DNA from: Pinguiococcus pyrenoidosus
Lineage: Eukaryota > Sar > Pinguiophyceae > Pinguiochrysidales > Pinguiochrysidaceae
Assembly (NCBI GenBank): GCA_019677205.1
Contig: JAAMXY010000828.1
Coordinates: 1-43,564 of the forward strand
DNA length: 43,564 nt
Direction: 5' to 3'
Positions 29,938 through 40,539 of the stretch are shown piece by piece (position 1 is the stretch's first letter; every line of letters begins with the position of its first letter). The position numbers and the translations under genes are program-made. The notes beneath the pieces are model-generated. The model did not search any database. It was given only the letters and a program-made list of their open reading frames with translations, and was not told the origin of the DNA.

Positions 29938-31196
29938 ATGGCAAACGAAGAGTCTCAGAAGCTTTTGGATCTTTTGCATTACAAGGTCAGAACGCAAAAG
30001 TGTGAGAGCGGCACTTGCGCGGAAGTGCGGAGTCGAGAAACGATGTAAGCTCTTTACTCACACCTTGACTGCGTGTTGATTTTCTTCGCTTCAGGCGTCC
30101 CGATTCGGTGACGAAGACAGCGAAGACGAGATGTCGGCGGAAGCCACAGACGACGATTCTGGAGAGTACAGCGTTTCCTCGAGCGTTCTGCAGCGGAATA
30201 ATGGGAAAAGGGACGTGGAGAGCCTCCAAGTTGAGGCGGAAGACGACTCGGACGACGCGAAGCGCCCGAACTGCCGTCTGGGCGGCGTGGAATATGCGGT
30301 GGGACCGCGAGCGATGTACCAGGACAACTGCTCGCAAGTCAACGATTTCTGCTGCCCACGCGGGTTTCCCCGCCTGGGAAACATGGTCGTCCTGCGCTAC
30401 ACGCCGCAAGACGATGCCAATCGCATCGACTGCGTCGTGGGGCCCTATTGGCCGATGATGCTGTGCATCACGTATCCGTTGATCGCGGCGATCGCGACCT
30501 TTGCGGGGTACTATGTTTTCCGAGGGAAGCATCCGGCGGTGATCGCGCTCTTCGTCCTGGGCGTGCTTGTGACGTCGGTACGTAAGCGATGACCTCGGCA
30601 GCCATGCCACGCGTAGGCAGACGATGGAAAGATGCGGAGACGTGGAGCGGATTCTGACACAATTTTTGGTTTCGGCGCTTCCTTCTTAGCTATGCCTTGC
30701 GTTCACGGCGTTCAGCGATCCAGGCATTCTCCCAAGGTACGGTCCAGCACAAGGTCTCAACGGGGCCTCCGGGCCCGAGAAAGGCGCAAGGAAGGAAAGA
30801 ACCTCGCGGCAAGAACGCCACCTTGGACCTCCCTTATGCGAAAGTTGTGCTTTGCTGCCGCAGCTTGAATGGCCTTTGTCGCTCCACGCGACATCGCGAT
30901 CTAACCAGCTTGCTCCGCTTGTTCCGTTCGGAAGGTACCGGCAGGAGCCACCATTAGAAGTGCGAGGTAGACGGCACTGGTCTTGGAACGACCAGGCCAA
31001 CACGTGGCGACCGGCCGGCGCCCAATACTGCAGAGACTGCAACGTGATCATCGAGGGCTTCGATCACACATGTCCGTGGACCGGCACGGGCATCGGCCGA
31101 AAGAACATGGTCTTCTTCCAGTCTTTCACATCGGCGTGCTGCTGCTCGTTGATTTACATCTTCGTCATCGTCGTCTTATTTGGCGTATCCAGATGA
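29938..31196 (+). CDS. DHHC-type palmitoyltransferase homologue with degenerate zinc ligands
   Basis: Four exons, 29938-29985, 30095-30577, 30690-30736 and 30935-31196; GT...AG introns of 109, 112 and 198 bases; 279 residues. DHHC enzymes transfer palmitate to cysteines of Golgi or plasma-membrane proteins. Features: acidic N-terminus of about 75 residues (GDEDSEDE, EAEDDSDDA), two helices (MMLCITYPLIAAIATFAGYYV; IALFVLGVLVTSLCLAF), the DPG motif FSDPGILPR, then the core RPAGAQYCRDCNVIIEGF-DHTC-PWTGTGIGRKNM. The active-site motif is DHTC, not DHHC. The usual upstream CxxC is absent, HC is YC, and two further zinc-ligand cysteines are Ile and Gly. One helix follows (SLIYIFVIVVLFG), then the protein stops inside a 15-base repeat, so the fourth helix and C-terminal motifs are missing. 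The catalytic Cys is kept, but enzyme activity is doubtful; a non-catalytic role or an unrecognised extra exon are alternatives. Confidence 0.8.
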
Positions 31197-31226
31197 GGCG
31201 TATCCAGATGAGGCGTATCCAGATGA
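31182..31226. repeat. 15-base direct repeat, three perfect copies, spanning the stop codon
   Basis: Unit GGCGTATCCAGATGA occurs three times. In frame with the preceding gene each copy codes Gly-Val-Ser-Arg-stop. Confidence 0.95.
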
Positions 31227-31343
31227 GATGCACCGACGCACAGGTTTCAGGCAGTAGGCAATCACGTGCATAGGTCCGCTAGCTCTTGAAGAAGTCGATT
31301 GACTTGCATCCCCGGCTTGACGCTTCGGGCGTGAATGAGACGG

Positions 31344-32120
31344 TCACTCGGTCTTCATCGTCCATTCCTCCGCGCCGGCAGCTGCATCGCGGTAGATCAC
31401 GGACACGCGTCTCTCCCGCGGGACCGGCTGTCCGCGGAAGGCGCTCTCCGCCGCCCCCAGCACCTCGTGGGTCCAGCTGTACCGCAGCTCTGCTTTGAGC
31501 ACGTACAGAGACCTGGGCTGCAGAAGCAGCTCCAGCACCCGGCCATCCTGGTCCTTGTCATCCGCTCCCGAGTCGCGTTCGGGCTCCAGGCGCATGACCG
31601 CGCTGGAGAGGAGGCTCAGCCCCGCCACAAACACCCCGGAAAACTCCTTGTTGTCCACGTGCGGGAAAATCGCGCCGTCCTCGCTGAGGTCAAGTGCCTA
31701 GCAGGTGAAGCGCTCATCAGCAGCATCGACTTTGGCAGTGCGGCGACGCAGACGTACGTGCGGTTCCAGCAGGGGGGTCTCCACCTGGGGAAGCAGAGGC
31801 AGAATCTTGTCGCTTTGGATGCGTCGACTCTCGTCCGACCAGCGATCTGGCGTCATTCCGATCTCGCGGTATCTCAGGATGACGCCGTCCCAGTGGTCTC
31901 CCATATACCGACGTCTCCGGAGCACTTTGTCCATGTCTCTTAGCAGCGTCTGCTCCTCTTCCTCCGAGATCACGTCCAGGTGCAGACTGAAGTTCTCGTG
32001 CCAGTCGAAGTCCTGCACCGCCGCAGACGCCTCCACGTGCGATGCCAGCGCCAGTGGCACTCGGAGTCGCCGGCGAAAGCGCCAAGCGCTTCCCACTCTA
32101 CTGAGGCGACGGATCTGCAT
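31344..32120 (-). CDS. ALKBH7: AlkB homologue 7 (ALKBH7), mitochondrial 2-oxoglutarate/Fe dioxygenase
   Basis: Two exons, 32120-31758 and 31697-31344, joined by a 60-base GTACGT...TAG intron; 238 residues (human 221). Without the intron an in-frame TAG would interrupt the gene; with it, the junction TPLLEPH-ALDLSEDG matches the family. Start at the ATG before an Arg-rich leader (MQIRRLSRVGSAWRFRRRLR), consistent with mitochondrial import. Features: EEEEQTLLRDMDKVLRRRRY, DHWDGVILRYRE, iron ligands H134 and D136 (PHVD) and H198 (WTHEV), GLSLLSSAVMRL, and the 2-oxoglutarate arginine pair R218/R224 (RVSVIYR). In mammals ALKBH7 acts in mitochondrial tRNA demethylation and programmed necrosis; the role here is inferred. 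The last codons are polar and non-conserved. Convergent with the DHHC-type gene, 147 bases apart. Confidence 0.92.
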
Positions 32121-32624
32121 CCGTCCGGTGGCGGATTTCCGGGCGCGAAGGGGAGACGGAGAGACGGCGGATGACAGATACGAAATTGGGCGGCGGCGGG
32201 GACTTGGGGCGTCCAGGTGCCCCGTTTGCTCGCTGCATCCTAAGGAGTGATCCGCGAGCTCCAGATGGAGATGCGAAGACAAGCAGAGGCACGAGCAAGG
32301 GCGTTGCAGGTCACCGCTCGACAAGGCGTTGGGATCAAGAACAGAAGGCGTGCGTCTGCTAAGCGATGATAGCGCTTCTCCCGCAGCGCAAAAACGAAGC
32401 TCTGGTGCGGGGCAGACCCAAGGGGAGCACTCCAGGCCCAGATGAATTGCAGGGCAAATGCAAAAAAAGAAAAAAAAGCAAAAAAGCAAAAAAGCAAAAA
32501 AGCAAAAAAGCAAAAAAGCAAACTGCAAAGAGCAGAGCAAAGGGGCTTTGTGTCTCCCGTCGGCTGCGCCTCTCGTCCAGCTTTCGGATCCTCCTGCTTT
32601 CTGCACTACACTTGCATTGCGTCC
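32121..32624. other. Intergenic region with A-rich heptamer repeat
   Basis: Upstream of ALKBH7 and downstream of thioredoxin (both minus). Holds the AAAAAGC repeat at about 32476-32521. Coding in the adjoining open frame before 32120 is not supported. Confidence 0.5.
32476..32521. repeat. (AAAAAGC)n-type microsatellite
   Basis: About five to six copies of a 7-8 base A-rich unit, preceded by an A-rich run from 32458. Confidence 0.88.
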
Positions 32625-33232
32625 TCACGGTTCTAGCTGTTTTAAAAGAGCGCCTTCGAGTGCGTCTGGATTCGCCCCGCTCACAATGTCGACCTTCTCA
32701 CCGCCTTTCCAGAAGTGGAACGCTGTTGAACAGATCATGCAGAAGACATTGCAACCGAACGTCAGCCTCCGCCATTCCGGAAGAACTCCTCCTCCGATTC
32801 TTCTACAAGCAACATGGACGACCGCAGCAAACCAAAAAGGGGAAGGACGAGCTTCTGCATGACATGCATACCTGGCACCGATCGCACGCCTTCGCGCTTC
32901 ATCAACTTGGTCGCCTCGGCACTGGAGTCGCCAATCACCTTGAGGAACACGGTGTCTTGGTGCTTCTCGCTCAGCTCGGCGAAGAAGGGGGCGATGACCT
33001 TGCAAGGGCCACACCAGGTGGTGCTGTAGTCCACCACCACCACCGCGTCGCCAGCCGCGCTCAGCGCCTTGTCGAACTTGTCCGTGTCGCCGATCTCTAC
33101 AACCGCCATCCGCAGCGCCGGTGCCCTGGACAGCGCCGCCGGACGACTCGGGAGGCGACGCACGACGAAGCCGCTGCTCTGCCACGGGGCACAGAGTGCC
33201 AGGAGCGCCAATACTGCTCTGCTCGAGACCAT
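32625..33232 (-). CDS. Plastid-targeted thioredoxin
   Basis: Two exons, 33232-32872 and 32722-32625, with a 149-base GT...AG intron; 152 residues. Disulfide reductase of target enzymes. Residues 1-21 form a signal peptide (AVLALLALCAPWQSSG), then FVVRRLPSRPAALSRAPALR, an Arg/Ala/Pro-rich transit-like stretch starting with Phe. That is the bipartite leader of complex red plastids. The mature thioredoxin fold has the redox motif WCGPC at residues 73-77, VDYSTTWCGPCK, IAPFFAEL, and cis-Pro in VRSVPA. The second exon supplies FHFWKGGEKVDIVSGANPDAL, the expected C-terminal strands and helix. It most resembles m/f-like thioredoxins by length, but the exact type cannot be set. The frame left unspliced would replace the C-terminus with a non-family sequence, so the intron is needed. 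Confidence 0.93.
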
Positions 33233-34360
33233 CCTCTGCGCGATCTGTCTTCAGGAGACCCAAAGCAAGACACCCCAAGTCAGCCATCGAACAGCGAAAC
33301 ACAGCGGCAAAAGACCCTCTCAAGTCCTCTCTTCAGGCCGAAAGCTACGCGGCTCCACGAACGTGCTCTCCGGCGCAGCACTGACAAAGTACAAGCACAT
33401 GCAACGAGGCCTTGATCGCACTGCTGCTCAGCAGCGCTATCGCCAACCCCCCCCCGATCCGGGGAAAAAAGGTGCAGATGCGGTATCCAGCAGCCTTGCA
33501 AGGCCTCCAACTGCAGTGTGGATGCAATTTCACCGGCGTCGAGCGCCCGAGTGGGGCTGCCAGGCACAATGCCACCGGATTTTCCTTCGCCGCAGTCACA
33601 AGAATCCCAAAGTATTGCACGCACCGTCTATGGAAAGGACCGGTTACTCGCGACGCCGCACGCAAATGGTCAGTGTGGCACGACAGGGCTGGCGTTGAAG
33701 GACGCCAAGATCCCTTTTGAACCTTCGCTTCTTCCCGGGTTGTTCAGGTCGAGTAACTCGATTCGAAACGGTAGGGCGCGGTATTTCCCCATGGGATGCA
33801 TCGCTGACGCTCCGGCGGCCAGCGAGTCCACCGCTCGGCCAATGGCGTCTCGGTGGCATCGGAGACGCGATTCCATTGGCGCCTTTGCCGCGGCAAGATT
33901 GCAAGCTGCGCCCATTTATGGAGCGTTTTGGAAACGTTGCTCACGTGTGCCATAAGCACATAGGCCCAAGCTGCGCGCTTGCCAGCAGCAGTTCGAAGCG
34001 CCTCTTTTTGGTTTCCCACCGCAGATCCGGAGGTCCGGATTCCTCTGTGCGCGCGCCACGGCCCGTCTGGCCGCCCCGCGCCCCCGCGTCTCGGCGCTCT
34101 CACTTGCATGGGCGAGTGCCCGTGTCAGGCGCAGCCGGCTCCTCTGTGGCGCTGAAGACGCGTGTGGAGGAGCTCCAACCCCACTCAGCTCGTTCAAGCG
34201 TTTGTGTCGGATCCGATTCGATTGCGCGGCTCGCGCGACTTCGGAGCCCCGCGCGCGGATCGAGAAGCTGCCTTAGAGACCGCCAGCCAGAGGCGCAAGT
34301 TGGCGAGCCCCACAGTGGGGAAGAGCACGCGCGCGCGCGCGCACCGCACTCCGGAAGACC
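33233..34360. other. Divergent intergenic region, 1.1 kb
   Basis: Between thioredoxin (minus) and SIN3 (plus). A GC-alternating run lies at about 34327-34344, just before the SIN3 start. Several open frames cross it on both strands, none with a recognisable motif. A small unrecognised gene around 33400-33950 cannot be excluded. Confidence 0.45.
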
Positions 34361-37300
34361 ATGCAGCAGATGCGTGAGCTGAAAGTGGAGGATGCGCTCA
34401 TCTACCTGGACCAGGTGCGGCGCGGTGGAGGCAGGCCCCTCGCTGAAGATGAAAGAGGAGGGACGCGGCAGAGTCTGGCTGGCCTACAGCAGAGGTGTGG
34501 CCGCGCTTGGGCGCGCAGAGGCGTACGGGCGCCGTGGGACAAACGGACCTGACGACGTGTGTGGCGTGGAGCCAGGCGGATGGGGATGACGCCCGGCGTC
34601 CGGTTTCGAGCCTCCGACTCACGCGAAGTGCCTTCTGCCGTCTTCAGGTCAAGATGGAGTTCTCCTCCAAGCCGGAGATCTACAACGAGTTCCTGGAGAT
34701 CATGAAGAACTTCAAGGCCCAGGAGATCGACACGCCGGGCGTCATCCGCCGCGTGTCCAACCTCTTCCGCGGCTACAACTCCCTCATCCTGGGCTTCAAC
34801 ACCTTCCTTCCAGAGGGCTACAAGATCGAGCTCAAGGACATCGAGCAAATTGAGAGGGAGCGAGATGCCGCCGCGGCCGCCGCGGCCGCCGCTGCAGCAT
34901 CGCATGGCCGCCCGGCTCCGGGAGGCGACTTCCGGGCGCCGAAGACGCTGGCCATGCAACCCGGACCTGCCCTCGGGCGCAGCGCTGCACCATCGAATGG
35001 AAGCACGTCGACCGGCCTGGGCTCCCGCGCCGGCCCGAACCCGGCCCCCAGCAGCGCGGCCGTGTATCCGATGAGCACGGCCGCGCCCGGACGGGCGAAT
35101 GCTGAGCCGTCGGCGGTGAAGCCCCCTCGCGTCATGCAGACGAAGCGGTACAACCCCAGCGCGTACGGGTCGGCTTATCCGGCAGGCGTGCCGCGACCTG
35201 GCGCCGGCCGCATCGCCAACCCCCCGCTCGGCGGTCCCAAGCTGGCCACCGACATGCCCCCGGCGCGAGGCGTGAAGCATGGGGCCGCGGCCAAGAACAA
35301 TGGCCAGCCCGTCGAGTTCGACCATGCCATCAACTACGTGACCACGATCAAGAAGCGCTTCAGCGATGACCCGGACACCTACAAGACCTTCCTCGAGATC
35401 CTCCACACCTACCAGCGCGAGCAGCGGGGAATCAAGATGGTCCTGGACCAGGTGTCCGAGCTCTTCAAGGACCACCCCGATCTGCTCAAGGAGTTCACGT
35501 ACTTCCTCCCCGATGCGGTCCAAGAGCAGGCCAAGGAGCGCCTGCATCGCGCCGCCCAGCAGGCGGAGATGCGGAAGCGCATGCAAGCCGAGTCCGCCGC
35601 CGGTGCGGACTCCGGCTCCGGTCGCCGCGGCAGGTCCAAGGGGAAGGGCGCCGCCGGCCTTGGCGTGCGGAATCGCCTGCCGCAGGCGCCGGTCGCGCCT
35701 GCAGACGACGCGGGCATGGTGGACGCTGCTCGAGGCAAGCACAAGGCGGCCGCCAAGAACCGCGGCCGAAGAACGCCCGAGGAGCACTTCTACGTCCGAG
35801 CTCCGGAGAGGGAGTTCTTCGAGCGCATCAAGGCGGCGCTCCTGCAGGGCGAGGGTGGCAAGGAGCGGTGGACGGAGTTCATGAAGATCTTGGCGCTGTA
35901 CAGTCAGGAGGTGCTCAACCTGAAGGAGCTCCATTCCCTGGCCGAGCAGCTCCTTGATCGACACCCCGATCTCTTCATGGAGCTCAAGAAGCTCCTGCAC
36001 TCTCGTTCGAACGCGCCGAAGAAGGGCAAGAACGGAGGAGCGGCGGTGCAACCGTGGTACGGCATGGCGGTGAGCGACGTGGACTTCAGCCAGTGCCGCC
36101 GCTGCACGCCGTCGTACCGGGCGCTGCCCCAGTACTTCCCCAGGCCGCCGTGCAGCATGCGCTCGCCCGACGACGCGAAGGTCCTGAACGACAACTGGGT
36201 CAGCCTTCCCGTCGGCTCCGAGGAGAACTACTCCTTCAAGCACATGCGGCGAAACACGTACGAAGAGACGCTCTTCAAGTGCGAGGACGAGAGGTTCGAG
36301 ATGGACATGGTGATCGACTCCAACGCGTCGACCATCAAGGTCCTGGAGCCGCTCGCGGCGGACATCGAGGTGCTCCGCATTGCCGAGGGAGAAGGCAGCG
36401 AAGTGGGTGCCCAGCTGCAGGTGTTCCAGTACAAGCTTGATCCCAGGACGCTGTCGAAGGTTCACAAGAACTCCATCGGCCGCATCTACGGCGAACACGG
36501 CCCGGAGATCCTGGAGTTACTGCGCAAGAACCCGGCGGGCGCGATCCCCGTGGTCCTGAATCGCCTGAAGCAGAAGGACATCGAGTGGCGCCGTGCGCGC
36601 CAGGAGCTGGCACGCCAGTGGAAGAGCCTCATGGAGGCGAACTTCCACAAGAGCTTGGACCACCGCAGCTTCTACTTCCGCACGCAGGACAAGCGGGCCA
36701 TATCGATTCGTAGCCTCACGCAGGACGTGATCGATGCGCACGAGCAGCGGCTCAGTGGCTCCACGCAAGGCAAGGACAAGGCCACCGAAGGCGCGGATCC
36801 GGAGGCGACCAAGACGCGCAAGGCGGGTGAGACCGACGCCCGGACCGACGAGAAGACCGAGCCCACGCCCGGGCCGACGGGCGTGAAGGAGCGGCGCGCG
36901 GGAGTGGCCTTTGCGGACACGTCCGCCGCCGCAGCTGCGGCGGCGGCCGCGCTCACGACGCGCAAGGACAAGCAGCAGCCGCCCTTCAAGATCGACTTCG
37001 CCGGCGGTGACCCCGACCTCTGGATTCCGTACGGCGCCGAGAAGGCGAGCGGGTGGTTCTGCGACAAGGATGCCTATCAGCTCGTTCGCTATGCCACGGA
37101 GTGTGGCAACTGGAGCAAGGAGGATAAGATCCTCATGCACAGCCTCTGGCGCGACTTCCTTGGGCCGGCGCTGCAGCTTCCCAACACGTGGTTCAACCGA
37201 GCGGCCGTGGCTCTTTCCCATAGCTTGCCAACGACGGCCAAGCTTACCGGCCCGAACGGAGTGCTGAAGGAGGGCACGTCGGTGTCCACACCCTTTGGGC

Positions 37301-38814
37301 CTGGCAAGGTCGTTGGGTTCCGGCCGGGCGCGTCGGCGGCCGACGCGCGGAATGGCGAGAAAGCGGAAGGAGAAGCGGAAGCGGAAGCGGAAGCGGAAGC
37401 GGAAGGCGAGGCCATGGATGTTGACGGCGGAAAGCGCGAGGACGAGCTGTCGGCCTTCTACGAAGTGCGGCTCGCTTTCGGTACCGCGTTCATGCGACCC
37501 GTGACCGTCTGGGAGGAAACGGTTCCGCAGGATGCCTCGTCCGAGTTCCCGGTCCTGCTCGACGACAAGGACGCGTCGGAAGGGGCTGCGAAGGCGCCGC
37601 GGCCCCCAGTGACGCACACCGAGTCGGAGGGATCCCTGCCGGAGTCCGACTATCTCTTCATTGGCACGCAGTCCCACTACGCTTTCTTCCGCCTCTACTC
37701 TCTGCTGCAGGCTCGGCTGACCGTGGCGAAAGAGCTGGCAGCCGCGGCAAAGGAGCGCAAGGCCGCTTCGGAAGCGGAGCTCGTGGACAACCAACCGGAA
37801 GGGAGGGACTCGGACGTGCCTGGAGCGAAGGAGGCGTCCAGCTTGCCAAGCTTCCCGACCGTCGTCAGCGCGACGTACGCGCTTCTCAACGGCGGCCTGG
37901 ACACCACGGCCTTTGAGGAGACTTGCCGCTATCTTCTGGGGAATGGGAGCTACGTGCTGTACACCATCGACAAGCTGGTGTCTCAAGTCATCCGCCATCT
38001 GCACGCCATGGCGACGGAGGACACCTCGCTCAAGTGCGTCCAGCTCTGGCGCTATTGCAGGGCACAGCAGTACACCCCCCTGCAGTACATGCGCAGTGCG
38101 GCGACGCTGTTTGCCAACCGCGAGGACGCGCTCTTCAAGCTGCACGTCGCGTCCCGGCCCGCCGAGGACGCGGAGGAAGCTTCTTCCAGCGCCGAGCCGC
38201 CTCCGAAGCAGGCATTGTTCTTGTCGCGGCCGCCTGCTGTGCTTGCGATCGAGTACCTCGGCACGTCCGACGAGATCCAGAACAACTGGCAAAGAAGGCT
38301 GGGATGGCTGGATGCGTACAAGAACAGAGCCACGCTAGGCGAGGACAAGACCGGCACCCCCGCCCCGCCGCAGAAGATGGGTGAGGCAGGATCGCCCTCA
38401 CGAACAGGCGCAGCAGTAGGCGCTCTCTTGGGAACGGAGGCCCCCGCGAGACCATTTCCTGCGGGGGGGAATGATGCACCGGAACCTGCTGGCAGCGAGG
38501 TGCGACTGAGCGCCGTGGAGAGCTACAAGCCCCCCAGCAAGTTTGCGAAGCGACCCGTCGCTCCGGACCTGCCCCGGGCGACCGGCGTGGAATCGGCCTC
38601 TGATTCGCAGCCTTCGGTCGATTCGTCCTTTGCGACGGATGCGCTCAAGGCGCATTCAGCCGCGGCTTCCTATACACCGGCGGCATCGGTGCTGCCCCGG
38701 CTGGGGCTGGGTCTCGGCCTTGGTCTTCCGGGCGGGCTGGACAAGAAGAAGCGGTCCCGAGAAGAGAAGGAGGTGGAGGAGCCCGTGGACAAGAGGCCAA
38801 AGCCTTCCACATGA
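34361..38814 (+). CDS. SIN3: SIN3 transcriptional corepressor (paired amphipathic helix protein)
   Basis: Two exons, 34361-34414 and 34648-38814, with a 233-base GT...AG intron; 1,406 residues. Nuclear scaffold of histone-deacetylase corepressor complexes. The first exon begins PAH1 (MRELKVEDALIYLDQ), and exon 2 completes it (YNEFLEIMKNFKAQEIDTPGVIRRVSNLFRG). PAH2 is at about 239-316 (FDHAINYVTTIKKRF, LVLDQVSELFKDHPDLL type) and PAH3 at about 405-470 (EFFERIKAALL). The histone-deacetylase-interaction domain is at about 496-620 (CTPSYRALP, VLNDNWVSLPVGSEENYSFKHM). The Sin3 C-terminal domain is near 1030-1150 (YAFFRLYSLLQARL, LLGNGSYVLYTIDKLV). Linkers have Ala runs at about 90 and 773 and an EAEAEAEAE tract near 930 from a GGAAGC repeat. 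An opposite-strand open frame of about 700 codons at 34402-36498 is an antisense artefact of GC-rich codon use. Confidence 0.95.
37369..37407 (+). repeat. Coding GGAAGC hexamer repeat in SIN3
   Basis: About five to six hexamer copies encode alternating Glu-Ala in a disordered linker; frame is preserved. Confidence 0.85.
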
Positions 38815-38961
38815 CAACGACGCTGGGGAGCATAGCCTGACGATAGCCCAGCCGAGCGACTTGAGACGTCTCTTGTTTAATAGTCGGAGGTGTGTCCATA
38901 AGACGGCGTCGCGTGACAGGATCAGAATAAGCTCCCTGCTATATCACTTCAGCAAACCTCT

Positions 38962-39879
38962 TCACGCCTCCCAGTCGTCATCCTCTGTCCGTGCCGCTCG
39001 CACAAGCTCTCCCACCATCGCAACAATCTCGTCGTCGTTGAGCATCTGTGAGGGGGAGCAGGCAGGCCAAGAAGCAGAAGCAGATGTCAGTCCTTGTGGT
39101 TGTTAACGCCGCAGCCTCATCCCCACCATCCCATGGCTGGAGACGGGAGCCCAGGTGGCCAAAAACCAACCAAACAAAGGGCGCATGCATACCTCTGACT
39201 GCTTCAGCGCATTCACGATGACACAGGTCTCCCTCGTGGTGCCCGCGCGCACCCAGAAGGCCCCGTTGGCTCCCACGGCGATCTCAAAGGCCAGGTGTTT
39301 CGCCAAGCTCAGCAGCACGACGCAGTCCGGCCTGAGGAGTTGCCGGGCCAGCGCGGAGCTGCAGCGTTGCATGAAGCCCCCTTGCAGCTCTCCGTAGAGG
39401 GCCTCTCCCGTGAACCAGTCCTTCCTGCCGACGGAGTCGGGGCTGATGCAGCTCAGCTCCGGTTCCAGCACGCCGCCCTTGCTCACCACCCTGCAAAACA
39501 CCAGAGTGCCCCTCTGCAGCGCCGGCCGGTTGCGCTTGGTGGCGCCCTCGAAGGCCAGGACGGGCAGCTTGGCCCCGCGCGTCCCGAAGAGATTCACCCT
39601 GACGAACTCCGCGCCGGAGCTGTCCACCACCCCGAGCACGGCGTCGTCCAGCCGGGCCACATACCTCTTGCTGCGGCCCTCCACCCACAGGGCCGCTCTG
39701 CCCCTGGAGCACAAGAGGCCCCTGCGGGTGGCCCGCAGGGTGCTGCTGCCGGCGTGGAAGGTCAGGCCTTCGCCGATGCTGACGGTGTCGGACTGCTGCA
39801 CGCGGATGACATCTCCGGGACAGACGGCGAGCTGCATGGGACTGGCGGCGGCGGCGGCTTTGCCGTGCTTCGCAGCCAT
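38962..39879 (-). CDS. EXOSC3: Exosome complex RNA-binding subunit RRP40 (EXOSC3)
   Basis: Two exons, 39879-39193 and 39045-38962, with a 147-base GT...AG intron; 256 residues (human 275). Cap subunit of the RNA exosome that guides RNA to the nuclease channel, in nucleus and cytosol. Architecture: an N-terminal domain (VCPGDVI, GEGL), then an S1 RNA-binding fold at about 65-140 (RYVARLDDAVLGVV, the near-diagnostic LAFEGATKRNRPALQRGTLVFCRVV, LEPELSC), then a KH domain at about 155-225 with GANG in place of GxxG (FEIAVGANGAFWVRAG). The short last exon ends MLNDDEIVAMVGELVRAA with an acidic tail, as in other RRP40s. A Lys/Ala-rich segment follows the start Met. Only 140 bases separate it from the ClpS gene upstream on the same strand. 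Confidence 0.94.
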
Positions 39880-40019
39880 CGTGGTGCGTCGAGGGGGGGG
39901 CTTAAGGGGCTCAAGGCAGATGCGGCGGACAGAGGTGCAGCGAGCGCAGGACGGGGGCGACAGACACCAAAGCCGCAAAAACGCCACAAGTTGGAAGTGG
40001 AAAGCCGCAGAGCTGCTGC

Positions 40020-40539
40020 TCACTCCTCCTGCATGTCCGCGAAGATCATGGGAGAGCATCTGGACAGCTGCTCCACGTAATGTTCCGCCGTCTCCTGCGT
40101 GGTGATGCACGCGATGGCCTCTCCCTCGGATCTGCAGGCCACGTACACGTCTGCTGCGGTTCTCTCTTCGATGCCGATGATGCGCTTGAGGTTCTTCACG
40201 ATATGCTCCTTGGTGTACGTGTCATCCTCCTTCAGAATCACCTGCGAAGCGGCGTTAGAGCCGGCGTAACGCGGCGGCGGAGCCTCGGTCCCTCACTTTG
40301 TACATGGGCATCGTGTCCTGGTCGGGGTCCTGGGTGCGCGTCTTCTTCTCCACCGCCTGCTTCTGCGTGGTCTTGGCTCCGGGAGAGATGGTGGGCTGTC
40401 CTATGGCCACTTTGGGCTTGGCGATGGCTGGCGAAGGCGAGCTGAGCCCCATGGGCGCTCTGCGCAGCATGACGAAGGCGTCTGCGGGTTGCCACAGCGC
40501 CAGGCAGGCCAGCAGCACAACGCACGGGCGAGCAATCAT
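40020..40539 (-). CDS. clpS: Plastid Clp protease adaptor ClpS
   Basis: Two exons, 40539-40297 and 40241-40020, with a 55-base GT...AG intron, the shortest in the window; 154 residues. N-recognin that delivers proteins with destabilising N-termini to the ClpC/ClpP protease in the plastid stroma. Residues 1-21 form a signal peptide (CVVLLACLALWQPADA) directly followed by Phe22 and a basic transit-like segment (FVMLRRAPMG), the ADA-F motif typical of import into complex red plastids. After an about 35-residue Lys/Thr/Gln linker the ClpS fold begins at YKVILKEDDTYTKEHIVKNL, with the acidic pocket residues D-D. It ends with TTQETAEHYVEQLSR, the conserved AEHYVEQL helix. A longer start at 40584 exists but would bury the signal peptide. 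Confidence 0.94.

Noticed and set aside
31698-31700. In-frame TAG in ALKBH7, read as a possible reassigned or readthrough stop
   Set aside because: A 60-base GTACGT...TAG intron removes it and improves the match to the family at the junction. TAG also ends another gene normally (4716-4718).
34402-36498. About 700-codon open frame on the strand opposite SIN3
   Set aside because: It mirrors the codon bias of a convincing SIN3 gene, has no domain and is typical antisense openness in GC-rich coding DNA.
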